Source: Ichthyophis bannanicus
Taxonomy: Eukaryota; Chordata; Amphibia; Gymnophiona; Ichthyophiidae
Length of the DNA: 64,000 nucleotides
NCBI GenBank assembly: GCA_033557465.1
Contig: CM066037.1
Span: 517,630,686 to 517,694,685 of the forward strand
Reading direction: 5' to 3'
Below, in pieces: positions 50,809 through 62,068 of the stretch. A program made the position numbers and the translations under genes. Under the pieces are notes generated by a model, which was not told where the DNA came from, did not search any database, and saw only the letters and a list, made by a program, of their open reading frames with translations. The stretch's first letter is position 1. The number at the start of each line of letters is the position of its first letter.

Positions 50809-53400
50809 TTATTTTGATTTAATCTTGTTGCTGTAAAGTGATCCACAGTGTCTGTCCCAGGCCACTTTGAATTCCATCACTGTGTTTGTCCCCACTGCCT
50901 CCATCAGGAGGGCATTCCAAGCATCCAACACCCTTTCAGTAAAAAAGTATTTCCTGACATTGCCTTTCAATTTACCACCTTCCAGCTTCATGTTATGCCC
51001 TCTAGTTTTACAGCTTCCCCGTCTCTGGAAGAGGTTTGTTTGTTCATTATTTCTCTTTAAGTATTTAAAGGTCTGAATCATATCTCCCCTATCCCTCCTC
51101 TCCTCCAAAGTGTACATATTTAGGTCTTCAAGTCTCTCCTCATAAGGCTTCTGACACAGGCTCCAAATCATTTTGGTTGCCTTCCTCTGAACAGCTTCCA
51201 TTCTTTTTACATCCTTTGCAAGATACGGTCACCAAAACTGAACACAGTATTCCAAGTGAGGCCTCACCAGAGACTTATACAGTGGTACTAGTACCCCTTC
51301 ATTTCTGCTGGTAATTCCTCTTCGAATGCAGCCCAACATTCTCCTGGCTTTTGCCACTGCCTTGTCCCACTGTTTTGCCACCTTGAGATCTACAGAAATA
51401 ATCACACCGAGGTCTTTCTCCTGCTCCGTGCACACCAACCTCTCGCTGCCTATCGTGTACATTTCCCTTGGATTTCTGCTACCCAAGTGCATGACACTGC
51501 ACTTCTTCGCATTAAATCTTAATTGCCAAGCATCAGACCATTCCTCCAGCTTTTGCAGATCCCTCCTCATGTTAAGCACTCCCTCGGGGGAGTCCATTCT
51601 GTTGCAAATTTTCGTGTCATCTGCAAAAAGACAGACTTTTCCATCCAGTCCTTCAGCAATATCACTCACAAATACATTGAACAGTGCCAAGCCTAGGACC
51701 AAACCCTGAGGCACCCCGCTAATCACCTTCCTTTCATCCGAGTGAGCTCCATTTATCATCACCTTCTGTCGTCTGTCAGTCAACCAATTTCTGATCCAGT
51801 TTACCACCTTGGGACCCATCCCCAAACTACTGAGTTTATTGATAAGCCTCCTATGAGGGACAGTATCAAAAACTGCTGAAATCCAGGTAGATGACATCCA
51901 TCGAGTGTCCTTGATCCAGTTCTCTGGTCACCCAGTCAAAGAACTCAATGAGATTTGTCTGGCAAGATCGTCCCTCTGTAAAACCATGTTGCCTCGGATC
52001 CTGTAACCCACTGGTTGTGAGAAAGTTCACTATTCGCTCTTTCAGGAGCGTCTCCATTACTTTTCCCACCACCGAGGTAAGGCTCAAGGGCCTGTAGTTG
52101 GACACTTCTTCCCTGTCACCACTTTTGTGTAGAGGTACGACGTCAGCCATTCTCCAGTCCTGAGGAACCTCTCCTGTTTCCAAGGATCTGTTGAAAACAT
52201 CCTTTAACGGCCCTGCAAGAACCTCTCTGAGCTCTCTCAGTATCCTGGGATGTATCCCATCCGGTCCCATGGCCTTGTCCACTTTCAGTTTTGCAAGTTG
52301 TTCTAAAACCTCATCCTCTCTGAATGGTGTGGTATCTACCTCATTCCCATTTTTAGATTTGGGAGTCACAGGTGGTCCTTCTCCAGGATTTTCTTTAGTA
52401 AAAACAGAGCAGATGTATTTGTTTAGTAATTTCGCTTTATCAATGTCATTTTCCATGAGTCCGTTTCCAGCACTTCTGAGTCCTGCAATTCCACCTCTGA
52501 TCTTCTTCCTTTCCTGAATATACCTGAAGAAAGTTTTGTTGCCGCACTTAACATCTTTAGCCATCTTTTCCTCTGCCTTTGATTTTGCTATCCTTATTTC
52601 TTTTTTTGTCTCCTTGAGTTTGATCCTGTATTCATTTCTTTGTTCTTCTGTTTGCAAGCTTTTGAATTTTGTGAAAGCTGTGTTTTTTGCCTTTATTTGA
52701 GCAGCCTCTTCTTTGGAAAACCAAATAGGTTTCCTTCTCCTCTTGTTTTTATTTACTTTTCTTACATATTTATGTTGCCCCTTTTAGTTTAGCCCATTGC
52801 AATTCCACTTCCCTTATCCCCTTCCACCCTGTCAGCTCCTCCTTTAGATACTTGGGCATTTTATTGAAGTCAGTGTTTTTGAAGTTTAGGACTTTGAGCT
52901 TGCTATGATTGGATTGCACCTTGGCTTTTATCTCAAACCACACCGTGTGATGATCACTGTTGCTCACAGGGGCACTTACCCAGACATTAGACACGCTATC
53001 ACTGTTGGTGAACACCAAATCCAGCGTTGAACTTTCCCTGGTCGGTTCCATCACCATTTGTCTAAGTAATGCATCTTTGATAGCGTACACAATTGTTTTG
53101 CTTCTTTCCAGATTTGCAGAAGGAGTAATCCAGTCCACATCAGGTAGATTAAAGTCACCCAATATGATCGCTTCCCCCTTTGTTGCTATCTTGGCAATAT
53201 CTATAATCAATTTGTTATCTATCTCTTCAATTTGAGTCAGAGGTCTGTAGATTACAGCAGTATGGATGACAGCGCCATCTCCTCTTTCCAACATGATCGA
53301 GAGCGCTTCTTCTTTTCCCCATGCACCCTGCATTTCAGTAGCTTTGATATTGCTTTTGACATACAAGGCTACTCCTCCCCCCTTTTCCATTTTCTATGTC
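50809..53400 (-). pseudogene. CR1 ORF2 (endonuclease and reverse transcriptase), disrupted
   Basis: Minus-strand domains in order. The APE-type endonuclease (52770-53390) has AIILGDFNLPDVDWI, LDLVFTNSDSVSNVWV and the SNSDHHTVWFEIKA end. The RT part (51866-52657) has DKAMGPDGIHPRILRELREV, PLHKSGDREEVSNYRPLSLT and QHGFTEGRSCQTNLIEFFDW. The RT palm (51229-51897) has GVPQGLVLG and the active-site LFADDTKI, then EKDLGVIIS and SLVRPHLEYCVQFW. The C-terminus (50809-51201) has RRDRGDMIQTFKYLKR. There are frameshifts between endonuclease and RT (about 52700) and near 51880, and one in-frame TGA at about 51229. The catalytic residues themselves are preserved, so loss of function is recent relative to the rest. 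Confidence 0.85.
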
Positions 53401-53726
53401 TCTTCTTAATAGATTATAGCCAGGTATGGTTATATCCCAATCATGCAATTCATTAAACCATGTTTCTGTAATGGACACAATGTCCAAGTCCTTTTCCACC
53501 ATTAGGGCTTCCAGGTTCGGAAGTTTGTTGGCTAAGCTTCAAGCATTTGTGTTCATTGCTTTCCAGCATTTAACTGGCTTGTGTGTATGTTGCCTTGATT
53601 TTATTCTACCCACTTCTTCCCAGTTGCTTTTGATGTTTTGTTTAAAAGTGTGGTTGTTTCTGTTATTCTGCTTTTGCAGGGGGTGACGTCCAGAACTTGA
53701 CCTTCCCCGTCTGTCACCCCCTTCTT

Positions 53727-54683
53727 CTAGTTTAAATGCAAATCGGCATACTGCCTGAATTTTTCATGTAGGATTCTTTTCCCTGCGACAGAGAGGTATA
53801 ATCCATCAGCACAGTATAGTTTCTTGCTGGTCCATGTGTTTTCCCATTCGCCAATAAATCTGAATCCTTCACGTTTGCACCAGGTCTGGAGCCATGTATT
53901 AAAGCTGTTAATGCGATTTAGCCTTTTTGCCCCCTTACCTAGAACAGGTAGAACTTCTGAGAATGCTACAGTGTTAATGGGCTTGAGTTTTTCTCCCAGA
54001 GATTGGAAGTCCTTTTGGACTGTAGAGGCACTATTTCTAGCCAGGTCATTTGTACCTAAGTGGATGGCAACATCAAGTTTGGAGTGTTTGTTTTCCGCGT
54101 TAAGTACATCAATAATTTGGTTTGTATTCCTGCCGGCTAAGGAGCCTGGGAGGCATTTGACTTTCTTCTCTCCTTTGAACTGTGTTCCCAAGTTGGTGTC
54201 TCTGATGATGGAATCTCCAAGTAGTAGTACTTTTCTGTTTGGTGAGTTTTTCATATTTGGTGTTTTAGCAGGAGATTGGGCATTGACTGACTCCTCTAAG
54301 GGCCGTTCAGTTTCTTTGGATAGGGAATCCTCATTAACCAAGGCAGAGAATGCATTATGCAGGGATATCTCTTGGTGTACAGTATGTGTCACAGATCGCA
54401 ATCTACCCGAACCCACTGTGATCAATTTGTTCCTGGTGTGTTTTACTCTTTGTGGGAGCGGTGGTGGACTTTGTTCAGTCTGTATCCTAGAAGAGGTGCG
54501 CTTCATTGCAGTCAGTTCTTCCCTCAGTAGAGACAATTCTTTATGCATGGCAGCCAGGTCTTCTCTTAGTAGAGTCAATTTGCTATACATGACAGATGAC
54601 CTTCGACACATAGGACATGCTCTTAGACTCCAAATGATTCTTCTTGGAATGAAAGTACCGCAGGTATTGCACTGAATACAAGA
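53727..54683 (-). CDS. CR1 ORF1 protein with zinc-like, coiled-coil and esterase domains
   Basis: An intact minus-strand frame of about 318 residues from the likely ATG near 54683 (a longer in-frame start exists at 54728). The N-terminus has CIQCNTC and RACPMCRRS cysteine pairs. It is followed by a heptad-like coiled coil (LREDLAAMHKELSLLREELT). The C-terminal half is an SGNH-type esterase as in other CR1/L2 ORF1 proteins: LLGDSIIRD (nucleophile serine), HLGTNDLA (Asn block) and a terminal ADGLYLSVAGKRIL block. In this fold the last block normally holds Asp-x-x-His; here tyrosine stands where histidine is expected. The esterase may be inactive, or the position may be tolerant. ORF2 lies about 330 bases downstream. 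Confidence 0.8.
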   Translation of the reverse strand, partial: SCIQCNTCGTFIPRRIIWSLRACPMCRRSSVMYSKLTLLREDLAAMHKELSLLREELTAMKRTSSRIQTEQSPPPLPQRVKHTRNKLITVGSGRLRSVTHTVHQEISLHNAFSALVNEDSLSKETERPLEESVNAQSPAKTPNMKNSPNRKVLLLGDSIIRDTNLGTQFKGEKKVKCLPGSLAGRNTNQIIDVLNAENKHSKLDVAIHLGTNDLARNSASTVQKDFQSLGEKLKPINTVAFSEVLPVLGKGAKRLNRINSFNTWLQTWCKREGFRFIGEWENTWTSKKLYCADGLYLSVAGKRILHEKFRQYADLHLN

Positions 54684-54964
54684 CATGCTGTTTAAGAGAA
54701 TGTGGGCGTATCCCAAGCTATTGGCCACTATATAGGCAATGCAGCCCCAGGGGTGTGTGGGGTGAGGGGTAGGGTGGGCGGGAACCCAAGTGTCCCTGCC
54801 CCAGTAGGCTTATACCTGAACTGTGGGCACACTCAGAAGCTGTTAAGGCTACACAAGGAAATCAAGCAGTTTGACTATCCCCAAACGTAATGTAGGACCA
54901 GCAATTAGCAATTTTCCCAATACCTAAAGTTTAACTAACCCTTAGTATTCTATATTTGCAATAA

Positions 54965-56305
54965 AAAACCAGCAGAGATAGAAAGGAATAAGCTTATCTG
55001 TGTCTTGTGCAGCTCTGGCTTTTCAGACTGGCAAGTGGGGGGAGCAGAGGTGGGAAGTTATTTTTGAAAGAGGAGCGAAGTTGGTCCCAGAACATCACTC
55101 ACTCATACAGAAGATAAAATCCAACCATTTAATCACCATTCACCTTGAGGGCAAATCCTTCTGCTTCCAGAAGAATACCAATTCCATTTGCCCTACCAAA
55201 ACAAAGTACCTCAACAAATTATCAACTTCCCCCTCCTCATTCAACAAGGCCTGGGAGGACGGAGACAGTTGTACCCTTATACTTGAAATACTTGTGAAAA
55301 GTCCTCCGACCATTTCCCAAAACTCCCTCGCTTTCGCACATCCTCAAAATAAGTGCCAAAAGGTCCTAGAGGACTAAGCGTGTGATTCATCCTATGTAAG
55401 CAAACTGGAGTCCAATATGTACAGTGGATCACCATCATAGCATGCTCCAACAAGGACGTTCCTGGGACCAACTTCGCTCCTCTTTCAAAAATAACCTCCC
55501 ACCTCTGCTCCCCCCACTTGTCAGGCAATTCCACCTCCCATCATCTAATATGGTGGGGCTTATGCCGTAGCTGGAGCAGCAGAAGCACATACAACCATGG
55601 CAATAGACTTCTGGAGGTATTACACTTTTCTCATAGCTCCCCAAATTTAGTAGGGCTAGCCTGAAACTCAGCCCTCATTTCCCTCCCTACCATATAATGC
55701 CTTAACTGCAAATAAAAGAACCTATCCTCCTCCCTTAAATTGAATTTCTCTTTTACCCTCTTGAAACTTAATCCCCACTGCATGGCTCCAGCACTTGCCC
55801 CAACTGCACCAACCCCTTATCATCCCACTCTTGAAACCTACAGTAGATATTCCCTCAGAGAAACCCCTCATTGCCACAAATTAAGTCCAACCAGAGACCC
55901 TCTTCCCTCCCACCAACTTCTCCCTCCAGCCATCCCACACTGAAAGTAATTTGAATCATCGGATTAGTGATACCACTACACCTAACACCCCCCCCTCTTC
56001 CCCCACACCACCCCCTCCAACTCCCCCCTGCCCAATGTCTCCTTCTCCATGGAAACCCATTGCTTCCTCTCCCCATGCTCCCTCCAGTCAAAAACATATT
56101 TTATTTATACTGCTTCACAGTACGCTTGAACACAAGGAAATCCCATCTCCCCCATACCTCCTAGCCTGGAACAAGATAGTTCTTGTCACCTTTTCATAAG
56201 CACAGACTGTATGTTCCTTAATCACTGCCATCCGTCCTACCCAAGAAATGTACATCCCCTTCCATCTACCCAGATCCCTACGGATTGCCTGCATCAATGC
56301 ACTAT
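54965..56305 (-). pseudogene. L1 ORF2 C-terminal region
   Basis: The minus strand starts at the DIRS-8 junction with LMQAIRRDLGRWKGMYISWV then GRMAVIKEH (56195-56303), the conserved block after the L1 RT. At 55277-55534 it gives HCTYWTPVCLHRMNHTLSPL, the L1 C-terminal segment that normally leads to the cysteine knuckle. Between them the sequence is decayed and purine-rich on the minus strand. At 55015-55090 a 75 bp piece of 55440-55515 recurs in inverse orientation (both encode KWGEQRWEVIFERGAKLVP). Confidence 0.7.
55015..55515. repeat. Short inverted duplication inside the L1
   Basis: 'gggaagttatttttgaaaga' and 'ggagcgaagttggtcccaga' at 55050-55095 are complemented at 55445-55500. This looks like the inversion produced by twin priming or template switching during L1 integration. 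Confidence 0.7.
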
Positions 56306-56470
56306 GGAGAAATTAGACCTTACCTGCTAATTGTCTTTCCTTGAGTTCTCTCCGGGCTAGTCCAGGTACAGTTGGGTAGTCAATCCCTTCTAGCAGCTGA
56401 GGACTGAATGTTGAAACTTTTGCTGGCAGTTGCTATAGCTCCCTCTGGTGTCCGAAAGCCAGTCACCTAT
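56306..56470 (-). repeat. 3' inverted terminal repeat of DIRS-8
   Basis: Starts 'ggagaaattagaccttacct'. It is complementary to 61910-62068. Confidence 0.9.
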
Positions 56471-56739
56471 TGTCAAAGCAGCGAATGAAAAAACAAAAAA
56501 CTCGAAACATCGTCCACCTGCTGGAAAACAACTCGTATTCAATCAACTCACGAGAGGAACCCCCCCCCCCCCTTAAAAATACTTTGTGCCTAGCTAGAAA
56601 TCTCCAATATCTTCCGCAATACGCCCGTGCGGCACTGATCCCCGCGGACAGCCGCGAAGACCTGACTGGAAACCAATGCACTCCGACTCCCATAAGAAAC
56701 CAAACTGTTGCTCGCAGACCAATGGGGCGGGACCTGGAC

Positions 56740-56840
56740 TGGCCCGGAGAGAACTCAAGGAAAGACAATTAGCAGGTAAGGTCTAATTTCTCCTTCCTCT
56801 TTGTCTCTCCGGGCCAGTCCAGGTACAGTTGGGCAGTACC
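56740..56840 (-). repeat. Internal complementary region of DIRS-8
   Basis: Complement of the left end ('acaattagcaggtaaggtct', 'aatttctcc') joined to the complement of the right end ('ttcctctttgtctctccggg'). Confidence 0.9.
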
Positions 56841-57870
56841 AAAGCAGTACCCAAACTGGGGAGCGTCCCGCGAGCCCCGCTATAATGGCTGAGGCCCTAA
56901 CCTCAGCAGCTGAGCGCGCCTGTACATCCCACCTATAATGCTTCGTGAAGGCATGCAGAGAGGACCAGGCAGCCGCCTGACAAAGATCCACTGGCGGAAT
57001 TAAGGCCATCGCAGCCCCCGAAGTTGCCTGCGCTCTAGTCGAATGCGCCCTGAGCACACGCGGAGGTATCTAACCCCTTGCCGCAGAAGCCCCCGCTATC
57101 ACCTGCTGCACCCAATGAGCAATAGAAACCTTCGTAGCGGCAGGTCCCTTGCTAGGACCTCCACACAGAACAAACAATGGATTAGACTTCCTAAACAGCC
57201 TCGTTCGCCGAAGATACTTCCGCAACACGCGACCCAAATCCAACTTTCTCAGAGTGCCGGCCACGGAACTGCTGCCCTGCAACTGTAAAGTAGGCAGCGA
57301 AACGGGCTGGTTCATGTGAAACCCCGATACCACCTTCGGCAAATACGCAGGAAAGGGCCGCAGAACCACCTTCACCGCTGATAAACGGAGATACGGCTCT
57401 CTACAGGAGAACGCTTGTAAATCGGAAGCTCTCCGAGTCGAACACAAGGCCATGAGAAAGGCCGTCTTCCAAGACACCTCCCGCAAGTTGTCAGGAGCGC
57501 GGACGCAATGGTGGTCCCGACTAGGCCTCGAGAACCAAATTCTAATCCCACGGAGGCACCACGAGTCGAAGAGGCGGAAGGATATGCCTAGCCGCCCGAA
57601 GGAATTTCTGCACATCCAGGTGCGATGAGAGCGAAAGCCCCGCACTCTACCCCGAAAAACAAGCAAGAGCGGCTAAGTGCACCTTGAGAGTGTGTAAGGT
57701 GAGACCTCTTTCCAGACCGCTCCGAAGAAATGCTAGAACCTCCGGTAAGCCGGCGGAATGGGGCGAAACCCCTCTGTCTCTAGCCTACGCCTCAAAAATG
57801 CACCATAGGTGAATAACCTCTAAGGATGTTGATTGCCTCCGGGACCTTAACATAGCAGCGAACACAGAAG
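56755..57870 (-). pseudogene. DIRS-8 tyrosine recombinase, one stop and one frameshift
   Basis: The N-terminal core-binding text (MLRSRRQSTSLEVIHLWC) is in the frame at 57785-57850. From 57490 the catalytic domain reads EVSWKTAFLMALCSTRRASD with the first arginine. After LVQ-type text it reaches a TAG at about 57070-57072, then resumes in the same frame with VLRAHSTRAQATS (the HxxR motif) and AAAWSSLHAFTKHYRWDV (conserved Trp and nucleophilic Tyr), ending at 56755. Thus only one nonsense codon and one upstream frameshift separate it from an open frame. Its sequence is clearly divergent from DIRS-4 and DIRS-5, so it is another subfamily. Confidence 0.8.
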
Positions 57871-59640
57871 CCGAGTACCCTCTGCGCCGCCAGCGATCCC
57901 TCTGAAGAGCCAAGTCGTAAGCAAGAATCGATCCACCTGCGGCATCAAAACCGGACCTTGAGCCAAGAGGTGGATTCGCGAGGACAACCACCAAGGAGGA
58001 ACAATCAGCAAACGCACCAGATCCGCATACCAGGGACGCCGGGGATAAGCTGGAGCAAGGAGAATTACCTTGCCTTTGTGACTCGATATCCTCCGGAAGA
58101 CCCCCCCAAGCAATGGCCAAGGAGGAATACATAAAAAAGCTGTTCCGTCGGCCCGTGCTGAACCAGACCATCTAGGCCCTCCGACATGTGCTCTCTGCGC
58201 ATGCTGAAAAATCGGAACGCCATGGCAGTGTCCAGAGTCGCCAAAAGGTCCACCACCAGCTGACCCCAATGCAACGTGATCTCGTGAAAAATCGCCCAGG
58301 TCAGCTCCCAGTCTCCGGGATCCAGACGATAACGACCTAGAAATCGGCCCGCACATTGTCCTTCCCTGCCACATGCGCCACTGACAGCGCACGAAGAGGC
58401 AATTCTGCTCACTGAAACAGAACTGGACTCTCTTGCAACAAAAGCGCACTGCCAGTGCCCCCCTGCTTGTTGAGGTAGGCCACAGTCACTAGACGGACGG
58501 AAAACATCCGAACCGCTTGCCCTCTGAGAAGCTACGAGAAATGCAGGAGCGCGAAACGAACCGCTCGCAGCTCCACGCGATCGATCAACCAGGTGCTCAC
58601 TTCCACCGACCAATAGCCTTGCTCTAATCGGAATAGACAATGAGCCCCACAACCTGAGAGGCTGGCATCCGTCATGACCAGAACCCACTCCGGATCCTCC
58701 AGATGAACCCCTGTCTGAAGACGCGCTGGAAACTGCCACCACCGCAGACCGACGCGGACGTCCATCGGACACCGCAGCCGTCGAGTGAGGGGATGAACCT
58801 GAGGAGACCATCTGGAGAGTAAGGCGTGCTGCAGCGGACGCATGTGAGCTCTGGCCCAGGGTACCAGGTCCAAAGCCGCTGCCATCGAACCCAACCCTGG
58901 AAGTATGTCCAAGTTGTTGGCGCCGGCAGAAGGAGGAAGGCCGTTCCTTGAGCTATCAGCATTGGTATCCTGACTGGCGGCAGAAGAACCCTTCCGCAGC
59001 TTGTGTCGAACAAAGCTCCAAGGGACAGCAACTGTTGCACAGGAAGCAACTGACGCTTTGCCCAGTTGATGACCCAACCGAGGCGGCGCAGAAACTGCAC
59101 GACCCGAGCCGCCGTAGCGGCCGACTCTGCCAGAGAACCTGCCCGGATCCACCAATCGTCCAGGTAGGGATGAAACTGAACACCGTCCTTGCGAAGAGCC
59201 GCCGCCACCACCATAGTCACCTTGGGGAAGGCGCGTGGCGCGGTCGCCAGACCGAACGGTAACGCCCAAAACCGAAAATGCCCCATGGGAACTGCAAGAC
59301 GCAGAAAGCACCGATGGTCCGGTCGTATCGGAATGTGCAGGTAAGCTTCCGCGAGACCCATGGAAGACAGCCACTCTCCTGGCTTCACTGCACGAATAAC
59401 CGACCGCAGGGTCTCCAACCGAAAGTGCGGAACCCGTAAGCAACAGCTCACCTGCTGGAGATCCAGAATCGGACGAAACGACCCTTCTTCCTTGTGGGCA
59501 CAACAAGTAAATCGAGTATCGACCTAACCTGTACTGGTCTAGCGGATCTGGCTCCATGGTCCGCAACTGCAACAAACGTTGAAGCGTTTTCCCGATCGCC
59601 TGCCTCTTTGAGCGCGGACCGCAGGGGGATAACACAAAGG
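57850..59640 (-). pseudogene. DIRS-8 reverse transcriptase / RNase H, frameshifted
   Basis: The minus strand at 58672-59451 holds RT: ETLRSVIRAVKPGEWLSSMG, LAEAYLHIPIRPDHRCFLRL, FWALPFGLATAPRAFPKVTM and the active-site box FHPYLDDWWIRAG. The frame at 58532-59635 continues into RNase H with LEDPEWVLVMTDASLSGCGA and LIDRVELRAVRFALLHFS. The frame at 57847-58449 gives the RNase H C-terminal part. The first aspartate block reads SMGLAEAYLH where DIRS-4 has SLDLKDAYTH, so the first metal-binding Asp is lost. RT N-terminal sequence breaks off at about 59640, where foreign DNA begins. Confidence 0.8.
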
Positions 59641-60975
59641 CACCTCCTTATAAAATTACCCCAATGTGAGGGAAAAAGCAGTGAATTGCAATGCATACAA
59701 ATACATGCAAAGGCCTTCTGTGGTATACAAAAAGACCGATGTGGGCGCTGCAAATATTTTTAATGCACCCTTTACCTCGAAAGTTAAGTAGAGACCCCTA
59801 AGGCTCTGCTGTGGGTATCTGCAGAGAACTTTAGTGGTTCCACTAAAATATAATAACTTGAGCCAGGGTTTCCGGAACATGGGAGGGTCCTCCTGACCGG
59901 TGAAGTAATTGTGGGAGGAGACTGGAAGGAAACCTGACGAGCATAAAGGCCAAGCCTAAAGGGAGTTTCCTGTGTTTGGCTGGCTAAGGCACTATACCAC
60001 AGTGGCCGGTGCCTCCTGGCTCTAACAGCCAGGGTGCCACAAGGGAGGAGATGGGATCTCTGGCTAACCGAGCCAATGACCCAAAAGAAGAGTAGTGGCA
60101 AGGACAGAGCAGGACACTACGCTAGTTTTAAGGAGTCACACCACAGGAGGAAGCCTCTACATATCCAAAAGGAAAGAAGTACCACTGATCCTGGAGAAAG
60201 GGAAGAAGAGGAACAAGGGGACATCTCTTAGAACTGAAACAAGGAGGGCTAGGCTCTACGGGAGTGCAGTGCCTGTGATGACATCTGGATTCAACAGGGC
60301 CCGAAGAGGAGGAGCTCCCTGACTCAGGGAAAGTCCCAGCAGAAGGAAAAGTGTCTGTTTTTGTCCTATTTGTTTATCATGCAGACAATTGCTACTATTT
60401 GTTTGACTCTTAACAACTTCCAGTAAACTTTTGGATCAGAACAAAGCCTGGCCTGGACTAAGAGAATGGAAGTGGTGAGGTGTGGAGTGACTGAAACAAG
60501 GAGCCAATGATCTTTCTGGTAAGTTGGTTCAACCTGGAAACCAGAAACTGCACAAAAGAAACCTGAAAGTAGCAGTGTTATATCCAGAAAGCTGTACCCC
60601 TGCTTTACTACAAGGGAAATACAGACAATGAGGCCTCTCAGACAGGAAGGGGTTGCAGTTCAATGCACCCACAATTTAATGGAAGCAGGGGAAATTTCAA
60701 GTAGCTCCTATTACTGCAGTGCCATTTGTCCAAAAAGGCATCACCTGACCCCCCTAGTGGTGTGTTCCCATGTACCACACTAGGGAGCAGGAGAGACTAG
60801 GGATTTCTCCTGCCCTCAACAGACCACTAGATATTCTCAGTAAGAGACAAGAGAGGAATTGCAGGGTTTAGGGGAGCCCCAATATTTGTTTCTTATTGTG
60901 TCACTGGAGAGAAGTGTGAACAGGAGTAAGGCAGAGCCTATACCATTATTATACCAGTGTTAAAAAAGGTGAGCA
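59640..60975. other. Foreign segment of unknown type within DIRS-8
   Basis: About 1.3 kb without DIRS homology replaces the gag C-terminus and RT N-terminus. It has several short plus-strand frames (60034-60322) rich in Lys/Arg/Thr and a T-rich stretch at 60355-60440. Layout and composition loosely recall the insert in DIRS-4, but I found no long shared words. No terminal repeats or target duplication were identified. Confidence 0.45.
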
Positions 60976-61600
60976 GCTTTTCATTTATACATCGACTGGT
61001 CCTTGTAAAAAAATAGGAAATCTAACGAACCCTGGGCCTCAGGGGACGAAGATTTACTAGTTTCTGCCTTCGCAGGAGTCTTATGTGACTTAGAGTTCTG
61101 TCTCCCTGCACGCTGCAAAAGCGCGGGAGAATCAGCAGGCTCTGAGGGAACCGTGGCTGCTGAACCTGCTTCAAGCAATGGAACCGGAAGCCGCTCCCCA
61201 AACAGCTCTCCAGATCCCGATCCTGCCCTCACGGGTCGACAGAAACCCAAAATAAACCAAAATAAAACTAATCCTATAAACAGCAATGCCCGACGCAGAC
61301 TGCCGCTCAAAAATACCGGCGAAAATAAAATGGCGCTCCCGCCTCACCTGCCAGTCTAAAAACCGCCAAAGAAACAACACCGACCCGAGAACCAACCTTT
61401 CACACAAAAAATTAGGTGCCACACCAGGACCAACCCAGGGAACAGTAAGAAGACTGCAACTTACCTTGAACACAACCCACAAGGCTTTTGTCTCTAATCG
61501 CCCGCTGCTAGCAAGGCACCGAGACGAAGGGAACAGCGGCGGGAAGAGGATACTGGGGCTCCCAGCACCTACTAACTCCCTCGTGTACTAGCGGATCCTC
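60976..61600 (-). pseudogene. DIRS-8 gag remnant
   Basis: A minus-strand frame at 60981-61310 has AKAETSKSSSPEAQGSLDFL and Ser/Pro/Ala-rich text of the kind found in DIRS gag linkers. No Cys/His cluster is readable. Assignment is by position between the foreign segment and the 5' repeat. Confidence 0.4.
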
Positions 61601-61785
61601 TGGAAGCAGGCTCTGCCCCCGGTTAGTCAAAAAATCAAAAACAACAAACAAAAAGTAACCGAGGATCGCTGTACTGCACTTCCAATTACTGTCACTGCTG
61701 TGAAGGAATAAGGGAGCGCTTCCTGCTATGTAGCCCTGCCAGAGCCAGTGAGCAAGGTTCCCTTTTGCAAAGTTTAAGCTGTCCC

Positions 61786-61816
61786 TCTATATATATATAT
61801 ATCTATATATATATAT
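61786..61816. repeat. (TA)n microsatellite
   Basis: About 30 bases of alternating T and A with two C interruptions. Confidence 0.9.
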
Positions 61817-61909
61817 GTTTTTCTTCTTCCTATTTCCCAAGAAACAAAAACTATAGCAAAAACTATCCCACAGCCTGTCCAAATCCGTCTCTCCTGGGAG
61901 CCTGCCAGA

Positions 61910-62068
61910 GATACGTCCTCTCTAGCTGCTGAGGACTGAAGACTGGCTTTCGGACACCAGAGGGAGCTATAGCAACTGCCAGCAAAAGTTTCAACATTCA
62001 GTCCTCAGCTGCTAGAAGGGATTGACTACCCAACTGTACCTGGACTGGCCCGGAGAGACGAAGAGGAA
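61910..62068 (-). repeat. 5' inverted terminal repeat of DIRS-8
   Basis: Ends 'actggcccggagagacgaag' then 'aggaa', complementary to 56306-56470 except for an ICR-defined tip. Confidence 0.9.

Larger units (their letters stand above)
50525..54960 (-). mobile_element. Nearly full-length CR1 LINE
   Basis: A minus-strand CR1 with ORF1 (53727-54683), an ORF2 with endonuclease, RT and C-terminus (50809-53400), and a 3' tail beginning 'tgacggcagataaagaccag' then 'ccatctagtctgcccagcaa' near 50533-50580. It sits within the old L1. The 5' end is approximate. Confidence 0.85.
56306..62068 (-). mobile_element. DIRS-8, CpG-rich DIRS inserted in L1 ORF2
   Basis: Inverted terminal repeats at 56306-56470 and 61910-62068 ('tttcggacaccagagggagc', 'gttgggtagtcaatcccttc' and complements). 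The ICR is at 56740-56840. Recombinase, RNase H and RT are on the minus strand, then a 1.3 kb foreign segment and a gag remnant. The ends are defined by where ICR homology stops. When the element is removed in silico the L1 coding frame is continuous, with neither target duplication nor base loss. Confidence 0.9.

Noticed and set aside
54990..55377. 125-codon plus-strand frame at 55000
   Set aside because: Its start is an inverted piece of L1 ORF2, and the remainder is antisense to decayed L1.
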